From Kitasatospora aureofaciens (GTDB lineage Bacteria > Actinomycetota > Actinomycetes > Streptomycetales > Streptomycetaceae), in assembly GCF_019192735.1 (NCBI RefSeq), contig NZ_JAHTKP010000003.1:248001-312000 (forward strand): a DNA stretch of 64,000 nucleotides, written 5' to 3'. Numbering within the stretch: position 1 is the stretch's first letter; each line of letters begins with the position of its first letter. Made by a program: the position numbers and the translations under genes. Below, piece after piece: positions 21,604 through 32,125 of the stretch. Under the pieces are notes generated by a model. The model ran no database searches. It was not told where the DNA came from and worked only from the letters and a program-made list of their open reading frames with translations.

Positions 21604-22377
21604 GTGCCACTTCGCCCAGCCCGACCGTCCGCCGCCCTCCTCTGGGCGCTGCTGCTCGCCACGGGCTGTACCACGGTCGGCGGGCCGTCCGTCGACCGGG
21701 CCGCGCCGGGGCGCGAACTGTCCGCGGCCGAACTGCGGGCGGCGGCGGTGGCCGACGCCGACCTCGGGTCCGGCTACACGGTGACGGTGATGACGCCCGG
21801 TCACGGCGACACCGGGGCGGGCGCCGGGCGGGAGCTCGCGGACGCCCCGGCCTGCCAGCCGTTGCTGGACGCGGTGGCCCCGGGCGGCGGGGCGGGCCCC
21901 GGCTCGGCCACACCCGGCCCGGGGCTCCCGTATGCGGAGACCGATCTGAGTGTGGCCCGGGCCGCCGACCCCAAGGGCGCGGCGTACGGAGCCCTGGTGG
22001 GCTACCGGGCCGGGCGGGCGGCGCAGGTGCAGGCGGAGCTGGAGAAGCTGTTCGGCCCGTGCGCCACTTTCAGCTCGACGGCGCCGCCACCACCCGCGGA
22101 GAAGGGGAAGAGGGGCGCGCAGGCGACGCACACCCGGCACCGGCTGGCCCAGGTCGACACGCCCACGCCCGAGGGAGCCGACGCGGCGACCGGATTCACC
22201 CTGACGAATGAATCGGGTACGGCGGTGCTCTCGCAGCGTGCGGTGCTGACGCGGGTCGGACCGGCGCTCGCGGTCTTCACCACCTTCGGTGTCGCCACCG
22301 AGCCGGCCGGCGCGCCGGACGAGCGGATCGTCCGGCAGCAGGTGGCGAAGCTGCGGGCCGCCCAGCTGAAGAAGTAG
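21604..22377 (+). CDS. Putative secreted lipoprotein
   Basis: The product is 257 residues with an N-terminal signal sequence and a lipobox-like LLLATGC (Cys at about residue 22). The mature part has no motif I recognise. It is weakly patterned like small sensor-domain lipoproteins of actinobacteria, with a pair of cysteines (PACQP and FGPCATF) that may form a disulfide. The start is GTG at 21604. It is divergent from sdhC across 253 bases. The 3' end, including the TAG stop, is part of a 15-bp tandem repeat described separately. Confidence 0.75.
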   Translation: MPLRPARPSAALLWALLLATGCTTVGGPSVDRAAPGRELSAAELRAAAVADADLGSGYTVTVMTPGHGDTGAGAGRELADAPACQPLLDAVAPGGGAGPGSATPGPGLPYAETDLSVARAADPKGAAYGALVGYRAGRAAQVQAELEKLFGPCATFSSTAPPPPAEKGKRGAQATHTRHRLAQVDTPTPEGADAATGFTLTNESGTAVLSQRAVLTRVGPALAVFTTFGVATEPAGAPDERIVRQQVAKLRAAQLKK

Positions 22378-22464
22378 CGGCTGAAGAAGTAGCGGCTGAA
22401 GAAGTAGCGCGACTCAAGAAGTAGCCCGCTGAAGAAGGAGCGCAGCCGAAGAAGGAGGCAGCGG
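22366..22464 (+). repeat. 15-bp tandem repeat duplicating the gene's 3' end and stop codon
   Basis: The unit CTGAAGAAGTAGCGG (Leu-Lys-Lys-stop) occurs at 22366-22380, 22381-22395 and 22396-22410 with one change, followed by three more degenerate copies to about 22464. The first copy contains the true stop codon of the lipoprotein gene; later copies are noncoding. Confidence 0.9.
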
Positions 22465-22472
22465 TAGGCGGC

Positions 22473-22958
22473 TCAGCGCGCCCCGGCCTCCGAATGGGTG
22501 GCGACCAGGTGCTCCAACCGGGTGAGGGCGATCCGGCGCAGCTCGTCCGCCGCGATCAGCCGCTCCTCGTCCGGGTCGTTGGCCAGCCGGGTGCGGATCG
22601 AGGAGAGCACGGTGGAGAGCATCTCCTCGGGCGCCACGCCGTCCAGGCAGACCACGAAGACGTGGCCGAATCTGGCCTCGTACGCGGCGTGGGCCGCCCG
22701 CAGCGCGGTGTGCGCCGCCTGGCTGCCCGGGGCCCGCATGCCGAGCAGCGGCTGCGGCATCCAGCTCTCGTCCGCCAGCGCCTCGGCGAGGTCGGCCGGG
22801 CGGAGGTCGTAGGAGGCCTCGCTGGCAGCGGCCAGCAGGGACTCTATGTCGGGGTACGGCCGGTGGGCGGTGAGCCGGAGGGCCCAGCGGTGGCTGCCGC
22901 AGCAGGCCAGTAAGGCCTCCTCGGCGGCGCCGGCGTCGGCCTCGTTGAAGCGGTGCAA
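22473..22958 (-). CDS. OHCU decarboxylase (UraD)-like protein with degenerate active site
   Basis: The product is at least 161 residues. It has the family's overall pattern: RFNEAD near the N-terminus, AHAAYEARFGHVFVVCLDG, and the C-terminal LANDPDEERLIAADELRRIALTRL. True UraD enzymes decarboxylate OHCU in urate degradation with a His in an HPxxG-like motif and a following SxxEQ. Here those places read PQPLLG and APGSQAAH, so the catalytic residues seem lost. No urate or allantoin genes lie nearby. The start is unclear: TTG at 22958 has no ribosome site, while an in-frame CTG at 23018 has GAGGAGG 5 bases upstream. Function is therefore unknown. Confidence 0.75.
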   Translation of the reverse strand: MHRFNEADAGAAEEALLACCGSHRWALRLTAHRPYPDIESLLAAASEASYDLRPADLAEALADESWMPQPLLGMRAPGSQAAHTALRAAHAAYEARFGHVFVVCLDGVAPEEMLSTVLSSIRTRLANDPDEERLIAADELRRIALTRLEHLVATHSEAGAR

Positions 22959-23269
22959 CCCGAGGAGGGTCGGCTCGGAGCTGGGATCGAGCCGCTGTGA
23001 CGGGATGTCGCTGGCCAGCGGGTCCTCCTCGTGAGGGCGGGAAGGTGGCCGGTGATGTGGGTGGGTGAAGCAGCTGAAGTATGGGGGCTACGGGGTGGCG
23101 TCCAGCGCCTGCCGGGCAGCGGCTCCACGGTAGTTGAGCCGTCATCGGTTGGGGAGGGCGCATGCGGATTTCATCCGAACGAGCTATCAAGTTGTGACGT
23201 TGACACCTTCGTGTCAGCGCCCTCCCCGCGTTCATCTGCTAGTACACCGGGTCTGCCCGGTGCGCGGGC
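22959..23269. other. Intergenic region upstream of the UraD-like gene
   Basis: This stretch of 311 bases holds the likely true N-terminal extension of the UraD-like gene (to 23018) and a TGACAC-CTTC-GTGTCA hairpin at 23201-23216, which could terminate or regulate. I see no other gene. Confidence 0.5.
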
Positions 23270-24913
23270 TCAGCTGCAGCGCGTCCCGGGGGCCGGCAGC
23301 GTGCCCGCGGTCAGGTAGGCCTCGTAGGCCTGGTCGATGCAGGCGTTGCCCTTGCCGAACGCGCCGTGGCCCTCGCCCACCCGGGTGAGCAGGGTGGCGT
23401 TGGCGAAGCCCTTGGCGAGCGACTCGGCGGCCGCGTACGGGGTGGCCGGGTCACCGGTGGAGCCGACCACCAGGATCGGGTCGGCGCCCTCGGCCCGGAT
23501 GGTGTGCGGCTTCTCGGTGGTCTTGAAGGGCCAGTAGGCGCAGCCGGCCTCGGTGTAGTCGTCGACCGACACGCCCTTGGACATCAGCGGTGCCTCGGCC
23601 TGGAGCTTGGCCACGACCTGCTGGGCCTTCTCCGGCGTCGGCGCGGGGGAGGCGATGTCGGCGCAGCGGATCGCGCCCAGCGCCTCCTGCGAGGCGTTGT
23701 AGTGGCCGTTCTGGTCGCGGCCGTTGTACTCGTCGGCGAAGGCCAGCAGACCGTCGCCCACGCCGCGCTTCATCGCCCAGCCGAGCGAATTGCGCAGGTA
23801 TTGCCAGGAGGTCTTCTCGTCGCCGTAGAGCAACTGCGTCGTGCCGGTCCAGGCGAGGTCGCTGCCGATCTTGCGGCCGTCCTTGGCGGTCAGCGGGTGG
23901 TCGCGCAGGCCGTCCAGGAAGTCGGCGGCCTTCTTGGCGGCCTGGTCCGGGTCGCTGCCGAGCGGGCACTCGGCGGCGTGGTTGTTGACGCAGTCGGCGG
24001 CGAAGCGGTCGAAGGACTTCTCGAAGCCGATCCGCTGGTTCACGCCCTCGTCGAGGCTGTCGGCGGCCGGGTCGACGGCGCCGTCCAGGATGAGCCGGCC
24101 GACGTACTTCGGGAACTCCTCGGCGTAGAGCGAGCCGAGGTAGGTGCCGTAGGAGACGCCGAGGTAGTTGAGCTTCTTGTCGCCGACGGCGGCGCGCAGC
24201 ACGTCCATGTCCCGGGCGGTGTTGCGGGTGCCGACGAAGGGCAGCAGCTTGCCGGCCTTGGCCTCGCAGGCGGCGGCGTGGTCGGTGGCCATCTTGACGT
24301 GCTGCGTCTTGCGGGCGGCCGGGTCGAGCGGCTCGTCGGTCTGGTCGAGGGCGTCCCGCTGCTTGTCGTCGTAGCAGACGATCGGCGAACTGTCGCCGGT
24401 GCCGCGGGGGTCGAACCCGATGACGTCGAAGCGGTTGTGCAGGGCGCCGGTGAAGTCCTTGGCGCCGTACTTGACCATGTCGACGCCGGACTCGCCCGGG
24501 CCGCCCGGGTTGACCATCAGCGAGCCGACCTTCTGGTCCGGCTTGGCGGCCGGGAGCTTGATCAGCGCGACGTCGAGCGCGTCCTTGGTGGCGTTGGCGT
24601 AGTCGAGCGGGACGTGCAGCTTGCCGCACTGCATGCCGGATATGTCGATCTTGGCCTTCTCGGCCTGGGGGTCGGCCGGGCAGGCGGCCCAGGCGATCTG
24701 CTGGCCGTAGAACGGCTTGAGGGCGGGGTCGTCCGCCCCGGTGGGCTTCGGCGTCGGGGTGGGGGTGGCGGTCGGGGTGGCCGCTGCGGGGGCGCCGGCG
24801 GCCTTGTCCTGGGCGGGCGCGGCGTTGTCGTTGCAGGCGGAGCTGAGCAGGAGGGTGCCTGCCGCCAGGGCGGTCAGCAGGACCCGTGGGCGGGCGGCCC
24901 GGTTGATGTTCAT
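23270..24913 (-). CDS. Secreted alpha/beta-hydrolase lipoprotein, tripeptidyl aminopeptidase (SlpD/SlpE, TAP) type
   Basis: The product is 547 residues. A signal peptide ends in the lipobox LLSSAC (Cys near residue 27), followed by an Ala/Pro/Thr linker. The hydrolase core has the oxyanion motif NPGGPGESG, the nucleophile elbow GVSYGTYLGS, and a C-terminal TAP-type segment with VVGSTGDPATPY (Asp) and GEGHGAFG (His). Relatives are the mycelium-associated Streptomyces proteinases that remove tripeptides from peptide N-termini. It sits on the outer face of the membrane. The ATG at 24913 gives the complete signal sequence. Confidence 0.92.
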   Translation of the reverse strand: MNINRAARPRVLLTALAAGTLLLSSACNDNAAPAQDKAAGAPAAATPTATPTPTPKPTGADDPALKPFYGQQIAWAACPADPQAEKAKIDISGMQCGKLHVPLDYANATKDALDVALIKLPAAKPDQKVGSLMVNPGGPGESGVDMVKYGAKDFTGALHNRFDVIGFDPRGTGDSSPIVCYDDKQRDALDQTDEPLDPAARKTQHVKMATDHAAACEAKAGKLLPFVGTRNTARDMDVLRAAVGDKKLNYLGVSYGTYLGSLYAEEFPKYVGRLILDGAVDPAADSLDEGVNQRIGFEKSFDRFAADCVNNHAAECPLGSDPDQAAKKAADFLDGLRDHPLTAKDGRKIGSDLAWTGTTQLLYGDEKTSWQYLRNSLGWAMKRGVGDGLLAFADEYNGRDQNGHYNASQEALGAIRCADIASPAPTPEKAQQVVAKLQAEAPLMSKGVSVDDYTEAGCAYWPFKTTEKPHTIRAEGADPILVVGSTGDPATPYAAAESLAKGFANATLLTRVGEGHGAFGKGNACIDQAYEAYLTAGTLPAPGTRCS

Positions 24914-24982
24914 CGCACGTATGTATCACTGCCGGGTGGCACGTCCGATCGAGGGGTACCGGGCTGCCCGCCTGCCGCCTGA

Positions 24983-25738
24983 TCAGGCGCGATGGACCTT
25001 GTGGTTGGCGGCCTGGGCGCGCGGCCGGACCACCAGGAGGTCGATGTTCACGTGCGACGGCCGGGTGACCGTCCAGGCGACGGTGTCGGCGATGTCCTCC
25101 GAAGTCAGCGGCTCGGCCACGCCCGCGTACACGGCCGCCGCCTTCTCCTCGTCGCCGCCGAAGCGGGTGAGCGCGAAGCCCTCGGACTTCACCATGCCGG
25201 GGGCGATCTCGATCACCCGGATCGGCTCCCCGCACAGCTCCAGCCGCAGCGTCGCCGCGATGGTGTGTGCGGCGTGCTTGGCCGCGACGTACCCGCCGCC
25301 GCCCTCGTACGCGGCCAGCGCGGCCGTCGAGGAGAGCACCAGCACGGTGCCGTCGCCGGTGGCGCGCAGGGCGGGCAGCAGCGCCTGCGTCATGTGCAGG
25401 ACGCCGAGCACGTTCACCTCGTACATGGCGCGCCAGTCGGCCGGGTCGCCGTGCTCGATCGATTCGGCGCCGAGCGCCCCGCCCGCGTTGTTCACCAGGA
25501 CGTCCACCCGGCCGACCTCGGCGGCGAAGGCGTCCACGGCCGCCCGGTCGGTGACGTCCAGCGTGACCGCTCTTGCTGAACCGCCCCGGCCGCCGATCTC
25601 CTTGGCCAGTGCCTCGATGCGCTCGGTCCGCCGGGCGGTCAGCACCACGTCGAAACCCTCCGCGGCCAGCCGGCGGGCGGTCGCCGCGCCGATCCCGCTG
25701 CTGGCACCGGTGACCACGGCCACCTTCTGCTCGGTCAT
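24983..25738 (-). CDS. Short-chain dehydrogenase/reductase
   Basis: The product is 251 residues and a classical [18 protein letters not shown] for NAD(P) binding, NNAGG, a catalytic Ser in VLSSTAAL and YVAAK for the Tyr/Lys pair. The substrate is unknown. The ATG at 25738 is preceded by AGGGAG at a good distance; a GTG two codons earlier is the alternative. It is divergent from the acyl-CoA mutase gene. Confidence 0.9.
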   Translation of the reverse strand: MTEQKVAVVTGASSGIGAATARRLAAEGFDVVLTARRTERIEALAKEIGGRGGSARAVTLDVTDRAAVDAFAAEVGRVDVLVNNAGGALGAESIEHGDPADWRAMYEVNVLGVLHMTQALLPALRATGDGTVLVLSSTAALAAYEGGGGYVAAKHAAHTIAATLRLELCGEPIRVIEIAPGMVKSEGFALTRFGGDEEKAAAVYAGVAEPLTSEDIADTVAWTVTRPSHVNIDLLVVRPRAQAANHKVHRA

Positions 25739-25881
25739 TGCCACTCCCTGGGCTTGTCGTATCGGTCTGCACGTCGGTCGTTGGTCCGATCATCTCAACC
25801 GCGTCGGCTCCGCCGTCTTCCGGCCGGGCGCCACTACATTGCGAGGAGGAGCACCAGCCCGCCGATCCCGTGGAGACACCC

Positions 25882-27489
<1,608 letters not shown>

Positions 27490-27672
27490 CCCCATGTCAA
27501 GGAAGCGGGGCCGTGACCACCGGCCCGGGTGATCGTTGCACAGGGCAAGCAACCCGGGGAAGGCGGCTGAAACGAGATGTCATACCCACCTGTCCGGCCG
27601 GTATGCGCCCATCCGGGGACTAGTTTTCCGGAAGTCGGGCCAAATCCCCCCAACAGCCCTACTCTTAATGAG

Positions 27673-28926
27673 ATGAACCGTCCTGAGCCCGCTCAGCCGG
27701 GCACCACTCTCGCCGCTGCCCGCCCCGCCGCCGAACTGCGTGCCCGGGTCAGCGGGCTGGAGTCCGAGCTGATCGCCTTCCGCCGCGATCTGCACCGGCA
27801 CCCGGAGCTGGGCCGCCAGGAGTTCCGCACCACCGGCCTGCTCCGCGACCGCCTGGTGGCGGCCGGCCTGAAGCCCCGGGTGCTGCCCGGCGGCACCGGC
27901 CTGATCGTCGACATCGTCCCGCCCGGGACGGCCCCCGGCACCGAGTTCCTGGCCTTCCGCGCCGACATCGACGCGCTGCCGATCGACGACGCCAAGACCG
28001 ATGCGCCGTACCGCTCGACCGTCCCCGGCCGGGCCCACGCCTGCGGCCACGACGTGCACACCTCGGTGGTGCTCGGCACCGGCCTGGTGCTGGCCGAGGC
28101 GGTCCGCACCGGCGAACTGCGCCGCCCGGTCCGGCTGGTCTTCCAGCCGGCCGAGGAGGTCATGCCCGGCGGCGCGCTGGACGTCATCAAGGCCCGCGGG
28201 ATGGACGGCGTCGGCCGGATCTTCGCGGTGCACTGCGACCCGAAGGTCGAGGTGGGCCGGATCGCGCTGCGCACCGGGGCGATCACCTCGGCCTGCGACC
28301 GCCTGGTGCTCCACCTGGACGGCCCCGGCGGACACACCGCCCGCCCGCACCTGACCACCGACCTGGTCACCGCGATCGCCAGGATGGCCGCCGACCTGCC
28401 GGCCGCCCTGGCCCGCCGGATGGACCCGCGCTGGGGCGTCAGCCTGGTCTGGGGCCGGATCGCCTCCGGCTCCGCGCCCAACGTCATCCCGCAGCACGCC
28501 GAACTGGAGGGCACCGTCCGCTGCCTGGAGCTGGACGGCTGGCGCGAGGCGCCGGACCTGCTGCACGAGCTGATCGCCAAGCTCGCCGAGACCTACCGGG
28601 CGAAGTGGACGCTCGACTACCACCGGGGGGTCCCGCCGGTGGTGAACGAGGCGGTCTCGGTCGCCCTGCTGGAGGAGGCCATGACGGCCCGGTTCGGGCG
28701 CGACGGCGGCCAGGTGGTGGAGAGCACCGAGCAGAGCCTGGGCGGGGAGGACTTCTCCTGGTACCTGGAGCACGCCCCGGGCGCGCTGGCCCGGCTCGGT
28801 GTCCGCGCCCCCGGTGACACGACGGTCCGCGACCTGCACCAGGGCCGCTTCGACGTGGACGAGCGGGCGATCGGCATCGGTGTGGAGCTGTTCGCGGCGC
28901 TGGCCCTGGAGGTGCCCGGGAGCTGA
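27673..28926 (+). CDS. M20-family amidohydrolase
   Basis: The product is 417 residues. It shows the M20 aminoacylase/carboxypeptidase layout: FRRDLHRHPELGRQEF, metal ligands in RADIDALPI and HACGHDVHTSVVLG, the PAEEVMPGG active-site glutamates, and a late GGEDFSWYLE. It probably cleaves an N-acyl amino acid or similar amide in the cytoplasm; substrate unknown. The ATG at 27673 follows CTTAATGAG. M20 amidohydrolase genes also lie near the deoD/pmmB genes of mycobacteria, so the location may be ancient. Confidence 0.92.
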   Translation: MNRPEPAQPGTTLAAARPAAELRARVSGLESELIAFRRDLHRHPELGRQEFRTTGLLRDRLVAAGLKPRVLPGGTGLIVDIVPPGTAPGTEFLAFRADIDALPIDDAKTDAPYRSTVPGRAHACGHDVHTSVVLGTGLVLAEAVRTGELRRPVRLVFQPAEEVMPGGALDVIKARGMDGVGRIFAVHCDPKVEVGRIALRTGAITSACDRLVLHLDGPGGHTARPHLTTDLVTAIARMAADLPAALARRMDPRWGVSLVWGRIASGSAPNVIPQHAELEGTVRCLELDGWREAPDLLHELIAKLAETYRAKWTLDYHRGVPPVVNEAVSVALLEEAMTARFGRDGGQVVESTEQSLGGEDFSWYLEHAPGALARLGVRAPGDTTVRDLHQGRFDVDERAIGIGVELFAALALEVPGS

Positions 28927-29117
28927 GCCCCGCACCCGGGAGCAGGTGTCGGACGGGTGGCGGGTTTGTCGGGATCCGGGGTTCTGGCGGGGTTCCGTAA
29001 ACTGGGGCCACCAGTTCCGGATCGCCGTCCGCGCACGGGAACAGGACATCGGGACGACTGTCAGACCACGGTTTGATAACAACCCGAATGCTCCGGCAGC
29101 CCGTAATACAACCGTGT

Positions 29118-29134
29118 TCTACGCGCGTTACGGT
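29118..29134 (+). promoter_or_regulatory. Nucleoside-regulon palindrome with overlapping -10 element, upstream of the BMP/ABC operon
   Basis: TCTACGCGCGTTAC (29118-29131) matches the shared 14-bp palindrome TCTACGCGCGTAGA at 11 positions. Its right edge merges into a TACGGT hexamer (29129-29134) that fits a -10 element, which may explain the three departures. Transcription would start near 29141, about 41 bases before the TTG start. Confidence 0.7.
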
Positions 29135-29181
29135 GGCGTCCGACCACGCTAAACGGGTGCGTGTGAGAAGGAGATACTCCC

Positions 29182-30246
29182 TTGCGCCGTTCAATGAAGC
29201 TCGCCGCGGTTGTGCTCTCGGGTTCCCTGGGCATGGCCTCGCTCGCCGCTTGCGGCGCAAAGAGCACTGACAACACCTCCTCCGCCGGTGCCTCCGACGG
29301 CTCGCTGAAGGTCGGTATGGCCTACGACATCGGCGGCCGTGGCGACCAGTCCTTCAACGACTCCGCCGCCCGCGGTCTCGACAAGGCCAAGTCCGACCTC
29401 GGCGTCTCGGTCACCGAGGCCGAGGCAAAGGCCGGCGAGGCCGAGGCCGACAAGGAGACCCGCCTCAAGAACCTGATCGACGGCGGCTACAAGACCGTCA
29501 TCGCGGTCGGCTTCGTGTACCAGCAGGCGGTCGACAAGGTCGCCAAGGACAACCCGGACGTCAAGTTCGCGATCATCGACTCGCACGACGACGCCCAGCC
29601 GACCAACGTCACCTCGCTGGTCTTCGCCGAGCAGGAGGGTTCCTACCTCGCCGGCGTGGCCGCCGCCCTCAAGTCGCACAACAAGCACGTCGGCTTCATC
29701 GGCGGTGTGCAGACCGAGCTGATCAAGAAGTTCGAGGCCGGTTACCGCGCGGGCGTCAAGTCCATCGACCCGCAGATGCCGGTCGAGGTCACCTACCTCA
29801 CCACGCCCCCGGACTTCTCCGGCTTTGCCTCGCCCGACAAGGGCAAGGAGGCCGCCCAGGGCCAGCTCGACAAGGGCGCGGACGTCATCTACTCCGCGGC
29901 CGGTTCCTCCGGCAACGGCTCCATCGAGGCCGTCGCCAACAACAAGCAGGGCGCCCTGGCCATCGGTGTCGACTCCGACCAGGCCACCCAGCCGGCCCTG
30001 GCGAAGTACAAGGCCAGCATCCTCACCTCGATGGTGAAGAACGTCGACAACGCGGTGTTCTCCTACATCGACTCGGTCAAGAAGGGCGCGCCGTTCACCG
30101 GCACCAAGCTCTTCGACCTGAAGGCCGAAGGTGTCGCGCTCGCCACCACGGGCGGCAAGATCGACGACATCAAGACCCAGCTGGACCAGGCCGCCAACGC
30201 GATCAAGACCGGCGCCACCACCGTCCCGACCGCGCCGGCCCAGTAA
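29182..30246 (+). CDS. BMP-family nucleoside-binding lipoprotein
   Basis: The product is 354 residues: a signal peptide with lipobox SLAACG (Cys near residue 24), then the BMP/PnrA periplasmic-binding fold with VGMAYDIGGRGDQSFND, VIAVGFVYQQAV, FAEQEGSYLAGVAAAL, VGFIGGV and AIGVDSDQ. This family binds purine and pyrimidine nucleosides for ABC import. The start is TTG at 29182: AAGGAG stands 8 bases upstream, whereas the ATG at 29194 is too far from it. It is the first gene of the operon with the ABC ATPase, two permeases and cytidine deaminase. Confidence 0.93.
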   Translation: MRRSMKLAAVVLSGSLGMASLAACGAKSTDNTSSAGASDGSLKVGMAYDIGGRGDQSFNDSAARGLDKAKSDLGVSVTEAEAKAGEAEADKETRLKNLIDGGYKTVIAVGFVYQQAVDKVAKDNPDVKFAIIDSHDDAQPTNVTSLVFAEQEGSYLAGVAAALKSHNKHVGFIGGVQTELIKKFEAGYRAGVKSIDPQMPVEVTYLTTPPDFSGFASPDKGKEAAQGQLDKGADVIYSAAGSSGNGSIEAVANNKQGALAIGVDSDQATQPALAKYKASILTSMVKNVDNAVFSYIDSVKKGAPFTGTKLFDLKAEGVALATTGGKIDDIKTQLDQAANAIKTGATTVPTAPAQ

Positions 30247-30431
30247 GGCCCGCGTCCAGGACGTCGTAGCGACTGCCGCCTGCCCGGCAGCGCGATGATG
30301 GGCACAGCATCACGGGAGGGGCCCGGCAGGGTGCGCTGAAGGCGTACCCCCGGGCCCCGTCCCGTCCCCCCGTTTCCCCCCTTTGGCCCTCCCAGCGCAA
30401 CGACGCGCCTCCAGACCACCAGGAGACCGCC

Positions 30432-32120
30432 ATCACCGCATCCGACCCCGTCCCGCTGCGCAAGGACGGTACCCCCAGCGCGGGGACGGCGACCCAGGCC
30501 GTCGAACTGCGCGGCATCACCAAGCGCTTCCCCGGCGTCGTGGCCAACCACGACATCAACCTCACCGTCCGCAGCGGCACCGTGCACGCCCTCATGGGCG
30601 AGAACGGCGCCGGCAAGTCGACGCTGATGAAGATCCTCTACGGCATGCAGAAGCCGGACGAGGGCACCATCGCGATCAACGGCGAGCTGTGCGAGTTCCA
30701 CACCCCGGGCGACGCCATCGCCCGCGGCATCGGCATGGTGCACCAGCACTTCATGCTCGCCGACAACCTCACGGTGTGGGAGAACGTCGTCCTCGGCGGC
30801 GAGCACCTGTACGGCATCGGCGGCAAGGCCAAGGCGAAGATCAAGGAGATCTCCGACCAGTACGGCCTGGGCGTGCGCCCGGACGCCCTGGTCGAGGATC
30901 TCGGCGTCGCCGACCGCCAGCGCGTCGAGATCCTCAAGGTGCTCTACCGAGGCGCCAAGATCCTGATCCTCGACGAGCCGACGGCCGTGCTCGTCCCGCA
31001 GGAGGTCGACGCGCTGTTCGACAACCTGCGCGAGCTCAAGTCCGAGGGCGTCACCGTCATCTTCATCTCGCACAAGCTGCACGAGGTGCTGGCGGTCGCC
31101 GACGCGATCAGCGTCATCCGGCGCGGCACCACGGTCGGCGACGCCGACCCGAAGACGGTCACCGCCCGCCAGCTCGCCGAGATGATGGTCGGCGCCGAGC
31201 TGCCCTCCCCGGAGAGCCGCGAGTCGACCGTCACCACGACCGAGATGCTCGACGTCCAGGGCCTGCGGATCGCCAAGACCGACGCCGAGGGCATCGAGCG
31301 CGTCGTGCTCGACGACATCTCGCTGCGCATCCACAAGGGCGAGATCCTCGGCATCGCCGGTGTCGAGGGCAACGGCCAGGCCGAACTGGTCGAGGCCATC
31401 ATGGGCATGCTCCCGCTGGACGCCGGCACCGTCACCCTCGACGGCAAGGACCTCTCCGGCAGCCTCACCCGGGCCCGCCGCGAGGCCGGCATCGGCTACA
31501 TCCCCGAGGACCGCCACCGGCACGGCCTGCTGCTGGAGGCCCCGCTCTGGGAGAACCGGATCCTCGGCCACGTCACCGAGAAGCCGAACTCCAGCGGCCC
31601 GCTGCTCGACCCGACCGCGGCCCGTCTGGACACCCGGCGGATCGTCGAGGAGTACGACGTCCGTACCCCCGGCATCGAGGTCACCGCGGCGTCCCTCTCC
31701 GGCGGCAACCAGCAGAAGCTGATCATCGGCCGCGAGATGAGCCACCAGCCCAAGCTGCTGATCGCCGCCCACCCCACCCGCGGTGTGGACGTCGGCGCGC
31801 AGGCGCAGATCTGGGAGCACATCCGGGTCGCGCAGCGCAACGGCCTGGCCGTGCTGCTGATCTCCGCCGACCTGGACGAGCTGATCGGCCTCTCCGACAC
31901 CATCCGGGTCATCTACCGCGGCCGCCTGGTCGCCGACGCCGACCCGGCCACCGTCACCGCCGAGGACCTGGGCACCGCGATGACCGGTGCGGCCCGCGGC
32001 CACATCGAGTCCGAGCCGGAGGCCGTCGAGCACTTCCACGAGATCCTCGTGGAGGGCACCGAGGCCGAGTCCGACGCCGGCCCCACCGACACCGCCGACG
32101 ACCCGCAGGCGGGGGAGTAA
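30432..32120 (+). CDS. Nucleoside ABC transporter ATP-binding protein (apparent ATC start)
   Basis: The product is about 562 residues with two ABC domains, as in the RbsA/NupA type. Domain 1 has GENGAGKST and a degenerate signature DLGVADRQRVEI with ILDEPTAVL; domain 2 has the altered Walker A GVEGNGQAE and a full LSGGNQQK signature. The frame has no ATG, GTG or TTG before the GTG at 30540, which would delete the first beta strand (VELRGITKRFPG). An ATC at 30432 has AGGAG 6 bases upstream and the next codons read TASDPVPLRKDG, like homologues that begin MTAS, so ATC is taken as the start. It energises import with the two permeases downstream. Confidence 0.88.
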   Translation: MTASDPVPLRKDGTPSAGTATQAVELRGITKRFPGVVANHDINLTVRSGTVHALMGENGAGKSTLMKILYGMQKPDEGTIAINGELCEFHTPGDAIARGIGMVHQHFMLADNLTVWENVVLGGEHLYGIGGKAKAKIKEISDQYGLGVRPDALVEDLGVADRQRVEILKVLYRGAKILILDEPTAVLVPQEVDALFDNLRELKSEGVTVIFISHKLHEVLAVADAISVIRRGTTVGDADPKTVTARQLAEMMVGAELPSPESRESTVTTTEMLDVQGLRIAKTDAEGIERVVLDDISLRIHKGEILGIAGVEGNGQAELVEAIMGMLPLDAGTVTLDGKDLSGSLTRARREAGIGYIPEDRHRHGLLLEAPLWENRILGHVTEKPNSSGPLLDPTAARLDTRRIVEEYDVRTPGIEVTAASLSGGNQQKLIIGREMSHQPKLLIAAHPTRGVDVGAQAQIWEHIRVAQRNGLAVLLISADLDELIGLSDTIRVIYRGRLVADADPATVTAEDLGTAMTGAARGHIESEPEAVEHFHEILVEGTEAESDAGPTDTADDPQAGE

Positions 32121-32125
32121 CCCAC

